From: Phytohabitans houttuyneae
GTDB lineage: Bacteria; Actinomycetota; Actinomycetes; Mycobacteriales; Micromonosporaceae
Reading direction: 5' to 3'
Assembly (NCBI RefSeq): GCF_011764425.1
Contig: NZ_BLPF01000001.1
Location: 558,001-622,000, forward strand
Length of the DNA: 64,000 nt
The notes under the pieces are model-generated. The model was given only the letters and a program-made list of their open reading frames with translations. It had not been told where the DNA came from and ran no database searches. This document shows positions 23,261 through 31,655 of the stretch, in pieces; within the stretch, counting starts at the first letter, position 1, and every line of letters starts with the position of its first letter. The translations under genes were made by a program, and so were the position numbers.

Positions 23261-25234
23261 ATGTACGGGACGGATTCGAGCACGGCCGGCGCGGATGTTC
23301 TGGCCGGCCTCGGTGCGGACGGGCGCGCGTTCGCCCTGCTGTACCGGCCCGGCTCGGCCCGCGACGCGAGCGTGCAGGTCCTGGCCGGCGACGTCTGCCG
23401 CGTGGACAGCCTCGCCGAGCTGCCCCTGCCCGGCGACCCCGGTGACGGTGAACGGCACGACCTGCTCGTGGCGATCCCGTACCGGCAGGTCGTCGAGCGC
23501 GGTTTCGACTGCCACGACGACGGTGCGCCGCTGCTCGCGATGCGCGTGCGCGAGCAGGCCGCGATCGGCCGCGACGAGGCCCTGGCGGCACTGCCCGACC
23601 AGGTCGTACCGGTCTCCGGCGAGGGGTTCGACCTCAGCGACGAGGAGTACGCGGCGATCGTCAAACGGGTGGTCGGCGACGAGATCGGACAGGGCGCGGG
23701 GTCGAACTTCGTCATCCGCCGCACCTACGCCGCCCGGCTTGACGACTACTCGGTCCGCGCGGAGCTGGCCATCTTCCGGCGCCTGCTGACCGGGGAGCTC
23801 GGCTCGTACTGGACGTTCCTGTTCCACACCGGCGAGGGCACGTTCATCGGCGCGTCACCGGAGCGGCACGTCAGCATGGCGAACGGCATCGTCTCAATGA
23901 ACCCGATCAGCGGCACGTACCGGCACCCCGCGACCGGCCCGGAGATCTCCGGCCTGCTCGACTTTCTCAACGACCCGAAAGAGGCCAACGAGCTCTTCAT
24001 GGTCGTCGACGAGGAACTGAAGATGATGGCCCGGATGTGCGTGTCCGGCGGCCAGGTGCACGGACCGTTCCTCAAGGAGATGGCCCGGCTGACCCACTCG
24101 GAGTACATCCTGACCGGCCAGAGCGACCTGGACGTGCGCGACGTGCTGCGGGAGACGCTGCTCGCGCCGACCGTCACCGGCAGCCCGCTGGAGAACGCCT
24201 TCCGGGTCATCACCCGCCACGAGACGGCGGGACGCGGGTACTACGGCGGCGTCCTGGCACTGATCGGCCGCGACGCGGCGGGCAGCCGCACGCTCGACTC
24301 GGCGATCATGATCCGGACCGCCGAGATCGGGGCCGCGGGCGCGCTGCGGCTGGGTGTCGGCGCCACGCTGGTGCGCGACTCCGACCCGGAGTCCGAAGTG
24401 GCCGAGACACGCGCCAAGGCGGCCGGCATGCGCGTGGCGCTCGGCCTCGCCGTCGACGGCACCGGCCGGTCGAGCCGGTCCACTGTGGCGAGGGCACACC
24501 CCTCGCCGGCCACCGATCCGCGCGTACGGCTGGCACTACAGAGCAGAAACGCCACGCTGTCACGCTTTTGGCTCGACGGGGCACACCGCCGGAGCCCGGA
24601 CCCCCGGCTGGACGGGCGGCGCGTGCTGGTCGTCGACAACGAGGACCTCTTCATGGGGATGCTCGGTCACCAGCTGCGCGCGCTCGGCCTACGCACCACG
24701 ATCACCCGATTCGACAGTCCACTGTATCCGGAGGGGTACGACTTCGTGGTGGTCGGGCCCGGGCCCGGCGACCCCTGCGACACCACGGATCCGCGCATGG
24801 GCACGCTCCGCGCGCTGACCCGTGACCTGCTCGCCGGTACCGTGCCGTTTCTGGCCATCTGCCTCGGCCACCAGATCCTCGCCGCCGAGCTGGGCCTCCC
24901 GATCGCGCGGCGCACGGTGCCCAACCAGGGCGTGCAGAAGCGGGTCGACCTCTTCGGCCGGCCGGAGCTGGTGGGCTTCTACAACACCTACACCGCCCGC
25001 GCCGGAGACGACGTCATCCCGTACGGGCGGGGAGGTCGCATCGAGGTCAGCCGTACGCCCGAGACGGGTGAGGTGCACGCCTTGCGGGGTGAGGGCTTCC
25101 GGTCGGTGCAGTTTCACCTCGAGTCGATCCTCACCCAGCACGGCCCGCAGATCCTCGGCGACCTGCTCGTCTCGTTGCTCGGGGACGGCGTCAGGCTACG
25201 CGGCGGGAGCGAGCGAGAGCCAGTCCGCCGATAG
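23261..25234 (+). CDS. 2-amino-2-deoxyisochorismate synthase, PhzE-like (fused synthase and amidotransferase)
   Basis: 657 residues. Converts chorismate and glutamine to 2-amino-2-deoxyisochorismate (ADIC). The N-terminal chorismate-binding domain (about 1-400) has SPERHVSMANG, MNPISGTYRHP, VDEELKMMARMC and GYYGGVLALIGRD; the C-terminal class I glutamine amidotransferase (about 445-650) has the Cys534 nucleophile in ICLGHQILA, and VQFHLESILTQHG. The fused order matches PhzE and other ADIC synthases rather than TrpE. ATG at 23261 follows GAGGGGA by seven bases. It faces the aspartate kinase operon across a 225-base gap. No PhzF/A/B/G genes are present, so it serves 3-hydroxyanthranilate rather than phenazine. 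Confidence 0.93.
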   Translation: MYGTDSSTAGADVLAGLGADGRAFALLYRPGSARDASVQVLAGDVCRVDSLAELPLPGDPGDGERHDLLVAIPYRQVVERGFDCHDDGAPLLAMRVREQAAIGRDEALAALPDQVVPVSGEGFDLSDEEYAAIVKRVVGDEIGQGAGSNFVIRRTYAARLDDYSVRAELAIFRRLLTGELGSYWTFLFHTGEGTFIGASPERHVSMANGIVSMNPISGTYRHPATGPEISGLLDFLNDPKEANELFMVVDEELKMMARMCVSGGQVHGPFLKEMARLTHSEYILTGQSDLDVRDVLRETLLAPTVTGSPLENAFRVITRHETAGRGYYGGVLALIGRDAAGSRTLDSAIMIRTAEIGAAGALRLGVGATLVRDSDPESEVAETRAKAAGMRVALGLAVDGTGRSSRSTVARAHPSPATDPRVRLALQSRNATLSRFWLDGAHRRSPDPRLDGRRVLVVDNEDLFMGMLGHQLRALGLRTTITRFDSPLYPEGYDFVVVGPGPGDPCDTTDPRMGTLRALTRDLLAGTVPFLAICLGHQILAAELGLPIARRTVPNQGVQKRVDLFGRPELVGFYNTYTARAGDDVIPYGRGGRIEVSRTPETGEVHALRGEGFRSVQFHLESILTQHGPQILGDLLVSLLGDGVRLRGGSEREPVRR

Positions 25235-25598
25235 CCAGGCCGACCAGCGCCAACACCACGGCCACGATGGCGCCGCCGCGACCGCCGCCACTGCCGACAC
25301 CGCCGTCGGAGCCGGCCAGCGCGATCACGGCGGCGACCATGCCGACCAGGGCCAGCACGATGGCCACGATGGCGCCGACCCGGCCGTTGCCACTCCCGGA
25401 GCGGCCGGCCGCGCGCAGCGACCAGCCGGCGACGATCACGCCGATCAGCGCCAGCGCCATGGCCACTGTGGACCCGGCACGCCCGGAACCACCGCCGGAG
25501 TCCTCGGCGAGCGGCACCTGCGCGGCGGCCGGTGCGGCAAGTGCGAAACCGCCGAGCAGGGCGGCGGCGGTGACGATGAGCAGACGACGCACGGACAT
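25191..25598 (-). CDS. DUF6223-like small membrane protein
   Basis: 135 residues: an N-terminal signal or first helix (LLIVTAAALLGGFALAAPAAA) and then three near-repeated helices (STVAMALALIGVIVAGW, GAIVAIVLALVGMVAAVIAL, GAIVAVVLALVGLAIGGLAL) each preceded by a Gly/Ser/Arg-rich loop. This tandem helix plan is that of DUF6223 proteins of actinomycetes, function unknown. Its 3' end overlaps the convergent PhzE-like gene by 44 bases, unusual for unrelated transcripts. Confidence 0.65.
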   Translation of the reverse strand: MSVRRLLIVTAAALLGGFALAAPAAAQVPLAEDSGGGSGRAGSTVAMALALIGVIVAGWSLRAAGRSGSGNGRVGAIVAIVLALVGMVAAVIALAGSDGGVGSGGGRGGAIVAVVLALVGLAIGGLALARSRRVA

Positions 25599-25762
25599 GG
25601 TGCATCCTTTCGTTGCGTGGACGGGTACCGGTGCCAGCCTATTGACGGAAGTGATTGCTGGTCGTCATGCCGAAGTCGACCATTTCCCTACCGCCGGGAC
25701 GGTACGCAAAGGCGGCGCTTCCTGCGTTTGCAGCAGGCGGCTACCGCGACCGCAGCAACCGG

Positions 25763-26425
25763 TCAGCGGTTTCGCGGAGTGACCAGCCCCGCTTCGTAGG
25801 CGAACACGACGAGCTGCGCGCGGTCGCGGGCCTGCAGCTTGGTCATCGCGCGGTTGACGTGGGTCTTCGCGGTCAACGGGCTGATCACCATCTGGTCGGC
25901 GATCTCGTCGTTGGACAGCCCTTGCGCCGCCAGGGCGACGGCCTCGCGCTCGCGATTGGTCAGCTCGGCCATCCCCGCGCTTGCCTCTGGGCCGAGCGGC
26001 TGCGCCACGTACCGGCTGATCAGCATCTTGGTGATCGACGGAGCGAGGAGGGCGTCGCCCCGCGCCGCGACCCGCACGGAGTGCAGCAGGTCGTCCGGCT
26101 CGATGTCCTTGACCAGGAACCCGGCGGCTCCGGCCCGCAGCGCGTGGAACACGTACTCGTCGAAGCCGTAGTTGGTGAGGATCACCACCCGCATGCCGGC
26201 CAGCTCGGGGTCGGCGGCGATGTGCCGGGTGGTCTCGATGCCGTCCATGACCGGCATCTGGATGTCGACGAGCGCGAGGTCGGGCCGGTGCTGGCGGGCC
26301 AGGGCCAGGCCCTCCTTGCCGTTGGCGCCTTCGGCCACCACCTGCATGTCGTCCTCGGCGTCGAGGAGCGTGCGGAACCCGTTGCGCAGCAAGGGCTGGT
26401 CGTCGAGAAGCATGATACGGATCAT
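25763..26425 (-). CDS. NarL/LuxR-type response regulator
   Basis: 220 residues. Receiver domain with LLDDQPLLRNGF, phospho-acceptor Asp54 (ALVDIQMPVMDG) and AAGFLVKDIEP; C-terminal LuxR helix-turn-helix (LTNREREAVALAAQGLSNDE, then ISPLTAKTHVNRAMTKL). Its ATG overlaps the stop of the sensor kinase gene by four bases, so both are made together. The probable target is TACTG-N6-CAGTA, found before this operon (27609-27624) and before the MMPL exporter (43651-43666). Signal unknown. Confidence 0.92.
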   Translation of the reverse strand: MIRIMLLDDQPLLRNGFRTLLDAEDDMQVVAEGANGKEGLALARQHRPDLALVDIQMPVMDGIETTRHIAADPELAGMRVVILTNYGFDEYVFHALRAGAAGFLVKDIEPDDLLHSVRVAARGDALLAPSITKMLISRYVAQPLGPEASAGMAELTNREREAVALAAQGLSNDEIADQMVISPLTAKTHVNRAMTKLQARDRAQLVVFAYEAGLVTPRNR

Positions 26426-27552
26426 GAGATCTGCGCCACCGGAAGCTCGGCCTGGACGGTGAAGCCGCCCCCGGTGCGCGGCTCCGCGAGCAGCCGGCCG
26501 CCCAGCGCGGTGACGCGCTCCTGCATGCCCAGCAGCCCGACGCCGGGCACCGGTTTGGCGCCAGGTTTGGCCAGGCCGTCGTCGTCGATGCGGATGGCGA
26601 GGCCGTCCGGGCGGTAGTCGATGCGGATCGACGCGGTGGCGGCACCGGAGTGGCGCGCGGTGTTGGTGAGGGACTCCTGGACGATCCGGTAGGCCGTGCG
26701 GTCGACCGCGTCCGGCACGTCCTGCCGCTCGCCTTCGATGGTCAGCGTCGTGGTCAGGCCGATACCGCGGGCGCCGGCCAGCAGCTCGGGAAGGTGGTCG
26801 AGCCCGTGCGACGGCGACTGGCTGCCGTCGCGCAGCGTCTCCAGCGTGGCCCGCAGCTCGCGGGTCGCCTCGCGGCTGGCCTGCTGGATGGCCAGCACCG
26901 ACTCGGGGACCACCTCGCCGCGCTTGCGGGCCAGGTGGACCGCGACCTCGGACTGCACCTTGATGATCGAGATCTGGTGGGTGAGCGAGTCGTGCAGCTC
27001 CCGCGCGATGTAGAGCCGCTCCTGCGTGGCGCGCAGGCGGGCGGTCTCCTCGCGGGTGCGCTCGGCCTCGTCCGCGCGCCGCTCGGCCTGCCGCAGCGCC
27101 TCGCCGGCGGCCGCGGCGGCGATCAGCCAGGCCAGCTCGAGGACGCTGCGCGCCTGGGCGAGCGCCTCCTTCGCGGCACCGTCCGCCGGCGACGCCATGA
27201 TCGCGAGCGGGAGGCTGAACAGCATGGCCAGGCTGGCCACCAGCGTGACGATCCGGTGCCCGGAACGGACCGCCGCGTACACCGCGAAGAGGTAGGCGAC
27301 GGCGGGCACGTCCAGGCCGATCGCGTTGTAGCCCAGCGCGCAGAGCCCGGTGACGATCAAGACGGGAATCGGCAGCTTGCGGCTGACACCCAGCACGAGG
27401 CCGCTGATGACCACGAGCAGGTAGCCGACCAGCGGGAAGTCGGTGGTCTGGTGATCCCCGGCCACAGCAGTGATCAACAGCACCGCCGCGACACAGACCG
27501 CGATGATCCAACTCCTGGCCTGAGTCCAGTAGCTGGACAGTCCCGTCCTCAT
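26422..27552 (-). CDS. membrane sensor histidine kinase, NarX/DesK type
   Basis: 376 residues. Four to five N-terminal transmembrane helices (WIIAVCVAAVLLITAVAG onward) with no large extracytoplasmic domain, then HisKA_3 dimerisation with phospho-His187 (ARELHDSLTHQIS) and an HATPase domain (RIVQESLTNTARHSGA, IRIDDDGLAKPG, GLLGMQERV). The short loops suggest it senses the membrane or a lipophilic compound. It forms one operon with the response regulator and is divergent from the DUF6069 gene. Sensing of the prenylated product would fit control of the MMPL exporter but is inference. Confidence 0.92.
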   Translation of the reverse strand: MRTGLSSYWTQARSWIIAVCVAAVLLITAVAGDHQTTDFPLVGYLLVVISGLVLGVSRKLPIPVLIVTGLCALGYNAIGLDVPAVAYLFAVYAAVRSGHRIVTLVASLAMLFSLPLAIMASPADGAAKEALAQARSVLELAWLIAAAAAGEALRQAERRADEAERTREETARLRATQERLYIARELHDSLTHQISIIKVQSEVAVHLARKRGEVVPESVLAIQQASREATRELRATLETLRDGSQSPSHGLDHLPELLAGARGIGLTTTLTIEGERQDVPDAVDRTAYRIVQESLTNTARHSGAATASIRIDYRPDGLAIRIDDDGLAKPGAKPVPGVGLLGMQERVTALGGRLLAEPRTGGGFTVQAELPVAQIS

Positions 27553-27608
27553 GATGGCACTTTAGCCAAACTTCGGGGCGCGCGAATCCTGCCTGCGGAC
27601 GAGTCCAA

Positions 27609-27624
27609 TACTGCGGACACAGTA
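27609..27624. promoter_or_regulatory. palindrome TACTG-N6-CAGTA before the two-component operon
   Basis: Perfect 5-bp arms around CGGACA, 57 bases upstream of the kinase start and about 85 bases upstream of the DUF6069 transcription start. The same spacing and a shared TACTGCG left half occur at 43651-43666. Likely response-regulator site. Confidence 0.55.
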
Positions 27625-27681
27625 CTTCGCTGTCCAACTGCCCAGGCGGTTGAACAGCTTATCCGGAGATCATTGTGACTC

Positions 27682-27687
27682 TACAAT
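27682..27687 (+). promoter_or_regulatory. -10 element TACAAT of the DUF6069 gene
   Basis: Good -10 hexamer in AT-poor DNA, 40 bases before the GTG at 27727; the -35 is weak (TTATCC about 18 bases upstream). Confidence 0.4.
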
Positions 27688-27726
27688 AGACACATCATTC
27701 CAGCCACCGAAGAGGAGACATCGCCC

Positions 27727-28191
27727 GTGGCTGCGGTCGCCCCCGAATCCTCGTCCTCGCCCCGGATCGCCTCGTTTCTGCTCGCCCGTCCCGTATGGCT
27801 GGTCGGCATCCTCGCCGCCCTCGCCGGCGCCGTCGTGACGGAGGCGTTCACGCTTCTCGCCCGCGTCGCCGGTGTGCCGATGCGCGCGGCCGGCGTCTGG
27901 GAGGAGCGCGCCCAGGACATTCCGGTGGGCTACATCGCCCGGAGCGTCGTGATGTGGTCGATCGGCGGGGTCGTCCTCGCGGTGGTGCTGGCCCGCTGGG
28001 GCAGGCGCCCCGCCCGTACCTTCGTGATCGCCACCGTGGCGTTCACCGCGCTGTCGCTCATGGCGCCGGTCTTCGCCCGCGACACGGCCGTGTCCACCCA
28101 GATCGTCCTGGCCGCGACCCACGTGCTCGCCGCCGCCGTGGTCATCTCGATCCTGGCGCGGCGGCTGTCCGCGCCGGATGTGGGCCGCTGA
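27727..28191 (+). CDS. DUF6069-like four-helix membrane protein
   Basis: 154 residues, GTG start preceded by GAGGAGA. Four helices: PVWLVGILAALAGAVVTEAF, the VMWSIGGVVLAVVLARW segment, TFVIATVAFTALSLMAPVF and VLAATHVLAAAVVISILA. Loop residues GVPMRAAGVWEERAQDIP are typical of DUF6069, a small actinobacterial family of unknown function often found beside regulators. Position divergent from a two-component system suggests it is a target or accessory of that system. Converges with the multicopper oxidase gene with a two-base gap. Confidence 0.65.
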   Translation: MAAVAPESSSSPRIASFLLARPVWLVGILAALAGAVVTEAFTLLARVAGVPMRAAGVWEERAQDIPVGYIARSVVMWSIGGVVLAVVLARWGRRPARTFVIATVAFTALSLMAPVFARDTAVSTQIVLAATHVLAAAVVISILARRLSAPDVGR

Positions 28192-28193
28192 CG

Positions 28194-30140
28194 TCAGCCG
28201 GCGTGCTGGCCGTGCGCGAAGGATGTGCTGACGCCGTCGTAGACGAGCCGCAGCATCATGCCCTGCTCCTGGTGCGGCAGGTTGTGGCAGTGGTTCATCC
28301 AGACTCCCGGGTTGCCGGCCTGGAACGCCACCTCCCAGACCTCACCCGGCCGCACGTCGAAGGTGTCCACCCACAGCGGGCTGCCGGAGTAGCGCGTGCC
28401 GTCGCGGGACAGGATCAGCACCGCGTGGCCGTGCAGGTGCCAGGGGTGCGTCTCGAGGCTGCGGTTGACCACCGTGTAGCGGACGACGTCTCCCTCGGCG
28501 ACGAGCTGGTCGGGGACGGACGGGAAGCCGCGGCCGTCGACGGTCTGCGCGAAGGCGGGGCGGCCGTTGACCATGGCCACGGCCCGGTCCAGGACGATCG
28601 TGAAGTGCCGGTCGGCGTCGCCGCCGTCGAACGGCACCGCCGCGGGCTCGCCGTAGTGCAGCAGGTCGAGCTCGGGCCAGCCGGACGTGTCCGGCGGCGC
28701 CGGGTCGGTGCCGGTGTGGCCGGTGGGGCGCAGCACCACACCGCGGCCGGTGTCGTGGTCGAGCACGAGAGTCGCCGGGGTGTCCGGCATGGCCAGCACC
28801 AGGTCGTAACGCCCGCCGGCCGGTAGCCGCAGCGAGACCTCGCGCACCTCGCCGGGCCGGTTGAGGTCGCGGCCGTCGACCGCCGCCACCCGGAACGCCG
28901 CGCCGGCCAGCGCGAAACGGTGCGGCACCGAGTCGGTGTTGATCAGACGCAGCCGGACCGGGGTGCCGGGGCGGGCCGTGTGCACGGCGCGTCCCTCCTG
29001 GTCGCCGATCACCACCGTGCTGTCGAAGGTGTGCACCGGCAGCGTCAGGTCCAGCTCCTCGCCGGCCTGCTCCCGCGGGCGCACGACGAGCGTCCCGTAC
29101 AGCCCCTTGCGCACGCCCGGGTGTGACGCCTGATGCGTGTGGTACCAGTACGTGCCGACCTGGTCGGCGCGGAACCGGTACACGAACTCGCCGCCCGGCG
29201 TGACCGGGTGCTGGGTGGCGCCCGGCGCACCGTCCTCGCCGCACGGGAGGTCGTAGCCGTGCCAGTGCAGCGTGACGCCGTCTTCGATGCCGGCGTTGCG
29301 CAGCGTCACCTCGACGAGGTCGCCCTCGGTGGCGGTGATCGCCGGCCCGGGCAGCTGGCCGTCGAAGGCCCACGCCTCGACGGCGCGCCCGGACGGGAGG
29401 TCCACAGTGGAGGTCCTGGCGGTGAGCGTGTGCCGCCGGACGGTGCCGCCCTCGGCCGGCGTGGCGGGCCCGCGCAGGTCCGCCACCGAGACGGTCGATC
29501 CGGCGGCGCCTTCCGGCCCGCCGCCGGTGACCACCGCCGGAGACGACCGGAACTGCAGGCCGACACCGGTGATGCCGGCGCCGGCCGCGACCGCTCCCCC
29601 GGCGATGCCGAGGAACCCGCGGCGGGAAAGCCGGTGGGGCGCCTCGTCCTGGTCGTCGGCCTCCGTGGCCGGTGCCGTCACCACGCGGGAGGTCAGCAGC
29701 GCGCCGGCGCAGACCGCGGCGATCGCGATCAGCGCCGTGCTCCAGGTCAGCGGGTATCCCGCGATGAACGTCACCACCAGGCCGGCCAGCGCCGCGTACC
29801 CGGCGGTGAGCAGCGCGACGAGGCCGCCGGACGGGAAGGCCTCGCCGGGCGCCCGCCGGGCGGCGCGCAACCTCGGCCCCGCGACGAGGACCGCGACAAG
29901 CGCCGCCGCGACGAGCAGGGGAAGGCCCAGCAGGACCTTCTCCTGAACGAACCACCAGCCGCTGCCGGAGAGCGTCGCGACGGTGGCGAGCCGGGCGAGT
30001 GTCGCGACGACCGCCGCGACGAGCAGCCCGAACGCGAGCCGGTGGCGCCGCAGGGCCGCTGTGACACCCGTGGCGAACCAGGCGGCGACACCGAGCAGCG
30101 CGACGACGTGGTCCAGCAGGATGAGTTGGACCGTGGTCAT
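28194..30140 (-). CDS. membrane-anchored multicopper oxidase
   Basis: 648 residues. The first 180 form about five transmembrane helices (LILLDHVVALLGVAAWFATG onward); then a twin-arginine-like RRGFLGIAGGAVAAGAGI and a two- or three-cupredoxin oxidase domain facing outside. All copper motifs are present: HWHGYDLPCGEDG, YWYHTHQASHPGVRKG, HPWHLHGHAVLI and the T1/T2-T3 motif NHCHNLPHQEQGMM. It oxidises phenols, metals or similar substrates with O2. In this cluster it might oxidise an aminophenol or hydroxynaphthoquinone outside the cell (phenoxazinone synthase-type chemistry is done by this family), but a house-keeping copper role is possible. It follows the DUF6220-like gene with a 14-base gap. 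Confidence 0.88.
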   Translation of the reverse strand: MTTVQLILLDHVVALLGVAAWFATGVTAALRRHRLAFGLLVAAVVATLARLATVATLSGSGWWFVQEKVLLGLPLLVAAALVAVLVAGPRLRAARRAPGEAFPSGGLVALLTAGYAALAGLVVTFIAGYPLTWSTALIAIAAVCAGALLTSRVVTAPATEADDQDEAPHRLSRRGFLGIAGGAVAAGAGITGVGLQFRSSPAVVTGGGPEGAAGSTVSVADLRGPATPAEGGTVRRHTLTARTSTVDLPSGRAVEAWAFDGQLPGPAITATEGDLVEVTLRNAGIEDGVTLHWHGYDLPCGEDGAPGATQHPVTPGGEFVYRFRADQVGTYWYHTHQASHPGVRKGLYGTLVVRPREQAGEELDLTLPVHTFDSTVVIGDQEGRAVHTARPGTPVRLRLINTDSVPHRFALAGAAFRVAAVDGRDLNRPGEVREVSLRLPAGGRYDLVLAMPDTPATLVLDHDTGRGVVLRPTGHTGTDPAPPDTSGWPELDLLHYGEPAAVPFDGGDADRHFTIVLDRAVAMVNGRPAFAQTVDGRGFPSVPDQLVAEGDVVRYTVVNRSLETHPWHLHGHAVLILSRDGTRYSGSPLWVDTFDVRPGEVWEVAFQAGNPGVWMNHCHNLPHQEQGMMLRLVYDGVSTSFAHGQHAG

Positions 30141-30154
30141 GACGCCGATCGCGC

Positions 30155-30586
30155 CTAGCCCGCCACGGAGCGGGCGCGCGTGGGTGCCACGGTCGCGGTC
30201 TGCTCGCGCCCCTCGTTGAGGATGGTGCGCAGCACGTTCATCATGATCAGACCGTTGAGCGCGTGCAGGCCGAAGACGAACTGCCCGGCCGCCGTGGTGT
30301 CGCCCGTGTCGCCGAACGCCCTGGCGACGATAGCGATCACGGGCTGCAGGACACAGAGCCCCGCCACCAGACCGGACAGGCCGATGAGACGGCCGGGCAT
30401 CCGGGTGACCGCGGCGACGATCGTCAGCACCACGGCGAGCAGCACGGTGATGTATCCGAGCGCGCGATGGGGACGGAACGCCTCGTCTGTGGGTGCGCTG
30501 TCGAACGCGCCACTGGCGGCCAGGAAGAACTGCACCACCACTGCGAGCATCACCACCGCCGCCACAGCGACAAACGCTTTACGCAT
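30155..30586 (-). CDS. DUF6220-like membrane protein
   Basis: 143 residues with four helices: AFVAVAAVVMLAVVVQFFLA, LGYITVLLAVVLTIVAAV, LIGLSGLVAGLCVLQPVIAI and FVFGLHALNGLIMMNVL. Two conserved histidines (RPHRALGY and GLHALNG) at membrane faces recall small heme- or copper-linked membrane proteins. Probably one operon with the multicopper oxidase, and could support its maturation; not shown. Upstream lies a 9-bp inverted repeat (30647/30705). Confidence 0.6.
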   Translation of the reverse strand: MRKAFVAVAAVVMLAVVVQFFLAASGAFDSAPTDEAFRPHRALGYITVLLAVVLTIVAAVTRMPGRLIGLSGLVAGLCVLQPVIAIVARAFGDTGDTTAAGQFVFGLHALNGLIMMNVLRTILNEGREQTATVAPTRARSVAG

Positions 30587-30646
30587 GGGAGAGCCCTTTC
30601 GGGTCGATTGGCCTAACGCCGACTATGTCGACGAGTCTTCCAGCGT

Positions 30647-30713
30647 GGCCAGGTGGTGTCCACGCCTACATTTGCAGTACAGACGTCTTCATTCGTAGTA
30701 GCCACACCTGGCC
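30647..30713. repeat. inverted repeat GGCCAGGTG / CACCTGGCC
   Basis: Perfect 9-bp arms at 30647-30655 and 30705-30713 with a 49-base loop, between the DUF6220 start and the end of the prenyltransferase gene. It could be a looped operator or a leader structure. No clear T-run. Confidence 0.35.
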
Positions 30714-30714
30714 G

Positions 30715-31605
30715 TCAAATGAAGTTCACCGCGCCGGGCTTCCACTTGTAATGCGATTCGAGCTTGTAGTACTCGCCATGCGGCGTCAACGCGACGCCGT
30801 ACACGAACTTGCGGTCCTCGCCGCCGTACGGAACGCTTTTCACGAACTTCTCGATTTCCGGTTCGACCGGAACGGGAAGTGTGGCCAGATCGGTGGTCGC
30901 TGCGGCGTAGCAGATTCGCTCGATTCTCGGCGAATCCCAACCGAGCGTCACGTACAGGCCGAATGCCTTTTCGCCGAGCTTGAGCATCTGCTCGCTCGGC
31001 TCGGCCATGCCGATCTCACGGAGCGTGGACACGATGGTCCCGGGCCTGAAGCACTCGGCGGGCACCTCGTTGAAGTACACGTTGACGGTGCGGTTCGGGT
31101 AGTCGATGCCGAGCACGCCGACCCGGTCGTCCAGCCCGTGCCGGGCGAAGAAGGCGAGGTTTTCGGCCAGGCTGCGCGGCATGGACGGAAGGTCGGCGAG
31201 CTTCGACGCCTCCTGCAGGTCGTCCGGTGTGAAGGCGCCGTAGATCTTCTTGAACCCGCCGACCGCCCCGAAGTCGATGCCGTGGCTCTCCACGAAGCAC
31301 CGCCCGTGGATGTCGGACAGCAGCGTGCCGACCGGGTGGTCGGTCTTCTCGGTGAGACCCTTCGACACGGCGAACGTGTAGGGGTCCCGGTCGTCCGGGT
31401 GCGTCCGGAAGCGGCAGTCGAGCTCGCCGGCGTGCCGCAGCGCGGTCGCGACCCGGAACGCGACCACGGCTCCGGGGTGGGCGAACGCCTGGGCGAAGGC
31501 GGTCAGCAGCGGCCAGACCTTGTCCCGGGAGCAGGCCACATCCAGCTGCCGAGCCGATTCCTCGATGGTGGTGTAGAGCTCTGCGACCTCAGACGTTGCG
31601 GACAT
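30715..31605 (-). CDS. ABBA-fold aromatic prenyltransferase 1 (NphB/CloQ family)
   Basis: 296 residues. Transfers an isoprenyl group from its diphosphate to an electron-rich aromatic ring; soluble, PT-barrel fold. Family landmarks: CSRDKVWPLLTAF, GELDCRF with the conserved Asp, DKTDHPVGTLLSD-like TEKTDHPVGTLLSD, YGIDFGAVGGFKK (here SHGIDFGAVGGFKKIY), GIDYPNRTVNVYF and TPHGEYYKLESHY. It is last in the mevalonate operon (after HMG-CoA synthase, 50-base gap), so enzyme and allylic supply are co-expressed. It is clearly closer to prenyltransferase 3 (51920) than to the NphB-like prenyltransferase 2, resembling the Fnq26/Fur7 side of the family. Whether the acceptor is a THN-derived naphthol or an aminohydroxybenzoate product is open. 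Confidence 0.92.
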   Translation of the reverse strand: MSATSEVAELYTTIEESARQLDVACSRDKVWPLLTAFAQAFAHPGAVVAFRVATALRHAGELDCRFRTHPDDRDPYTFAVSKGLTEKTDHPVGTLLSDIHGRCFVESHGIDFGAVGGFKKIYGAFTPDDLQEASKLADLPSMPRSLAENLAFFARHGLDDRVGVLGIDYPNRTVNVYFNEVPAECFRPGTIVSTLREIGMAEPSEQMLKLGEKAFGLYVTLGWDSPRIERICYAAATTDLATLPVPVEPEIEKFVKSVPYGGEDRKFVYGVALTPHGEYYKLESHYKWKPGAVNFI

Positions 31606-31655
31606 GGACCCTCCCTGGTGCGGGTGTTGGACAGCGTGGATCGGCGCGGCAGGCG

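Noticed and set aside
23261-25234. Phenazine cluster, suggested by PhzE-, PhzD- and PhzC-like genes
   Set aside because: PhzF, PhzA/B and PhzG homologues are absent and a DhbA-like dehydrogenase is present, pointing to 3-hydroxyanthranilate.
27632-27655. GTCCAACTG and GTTGAAC as another StrR-type operator
   Set aside because: Spacing between the arms does not fit the N11 rule.
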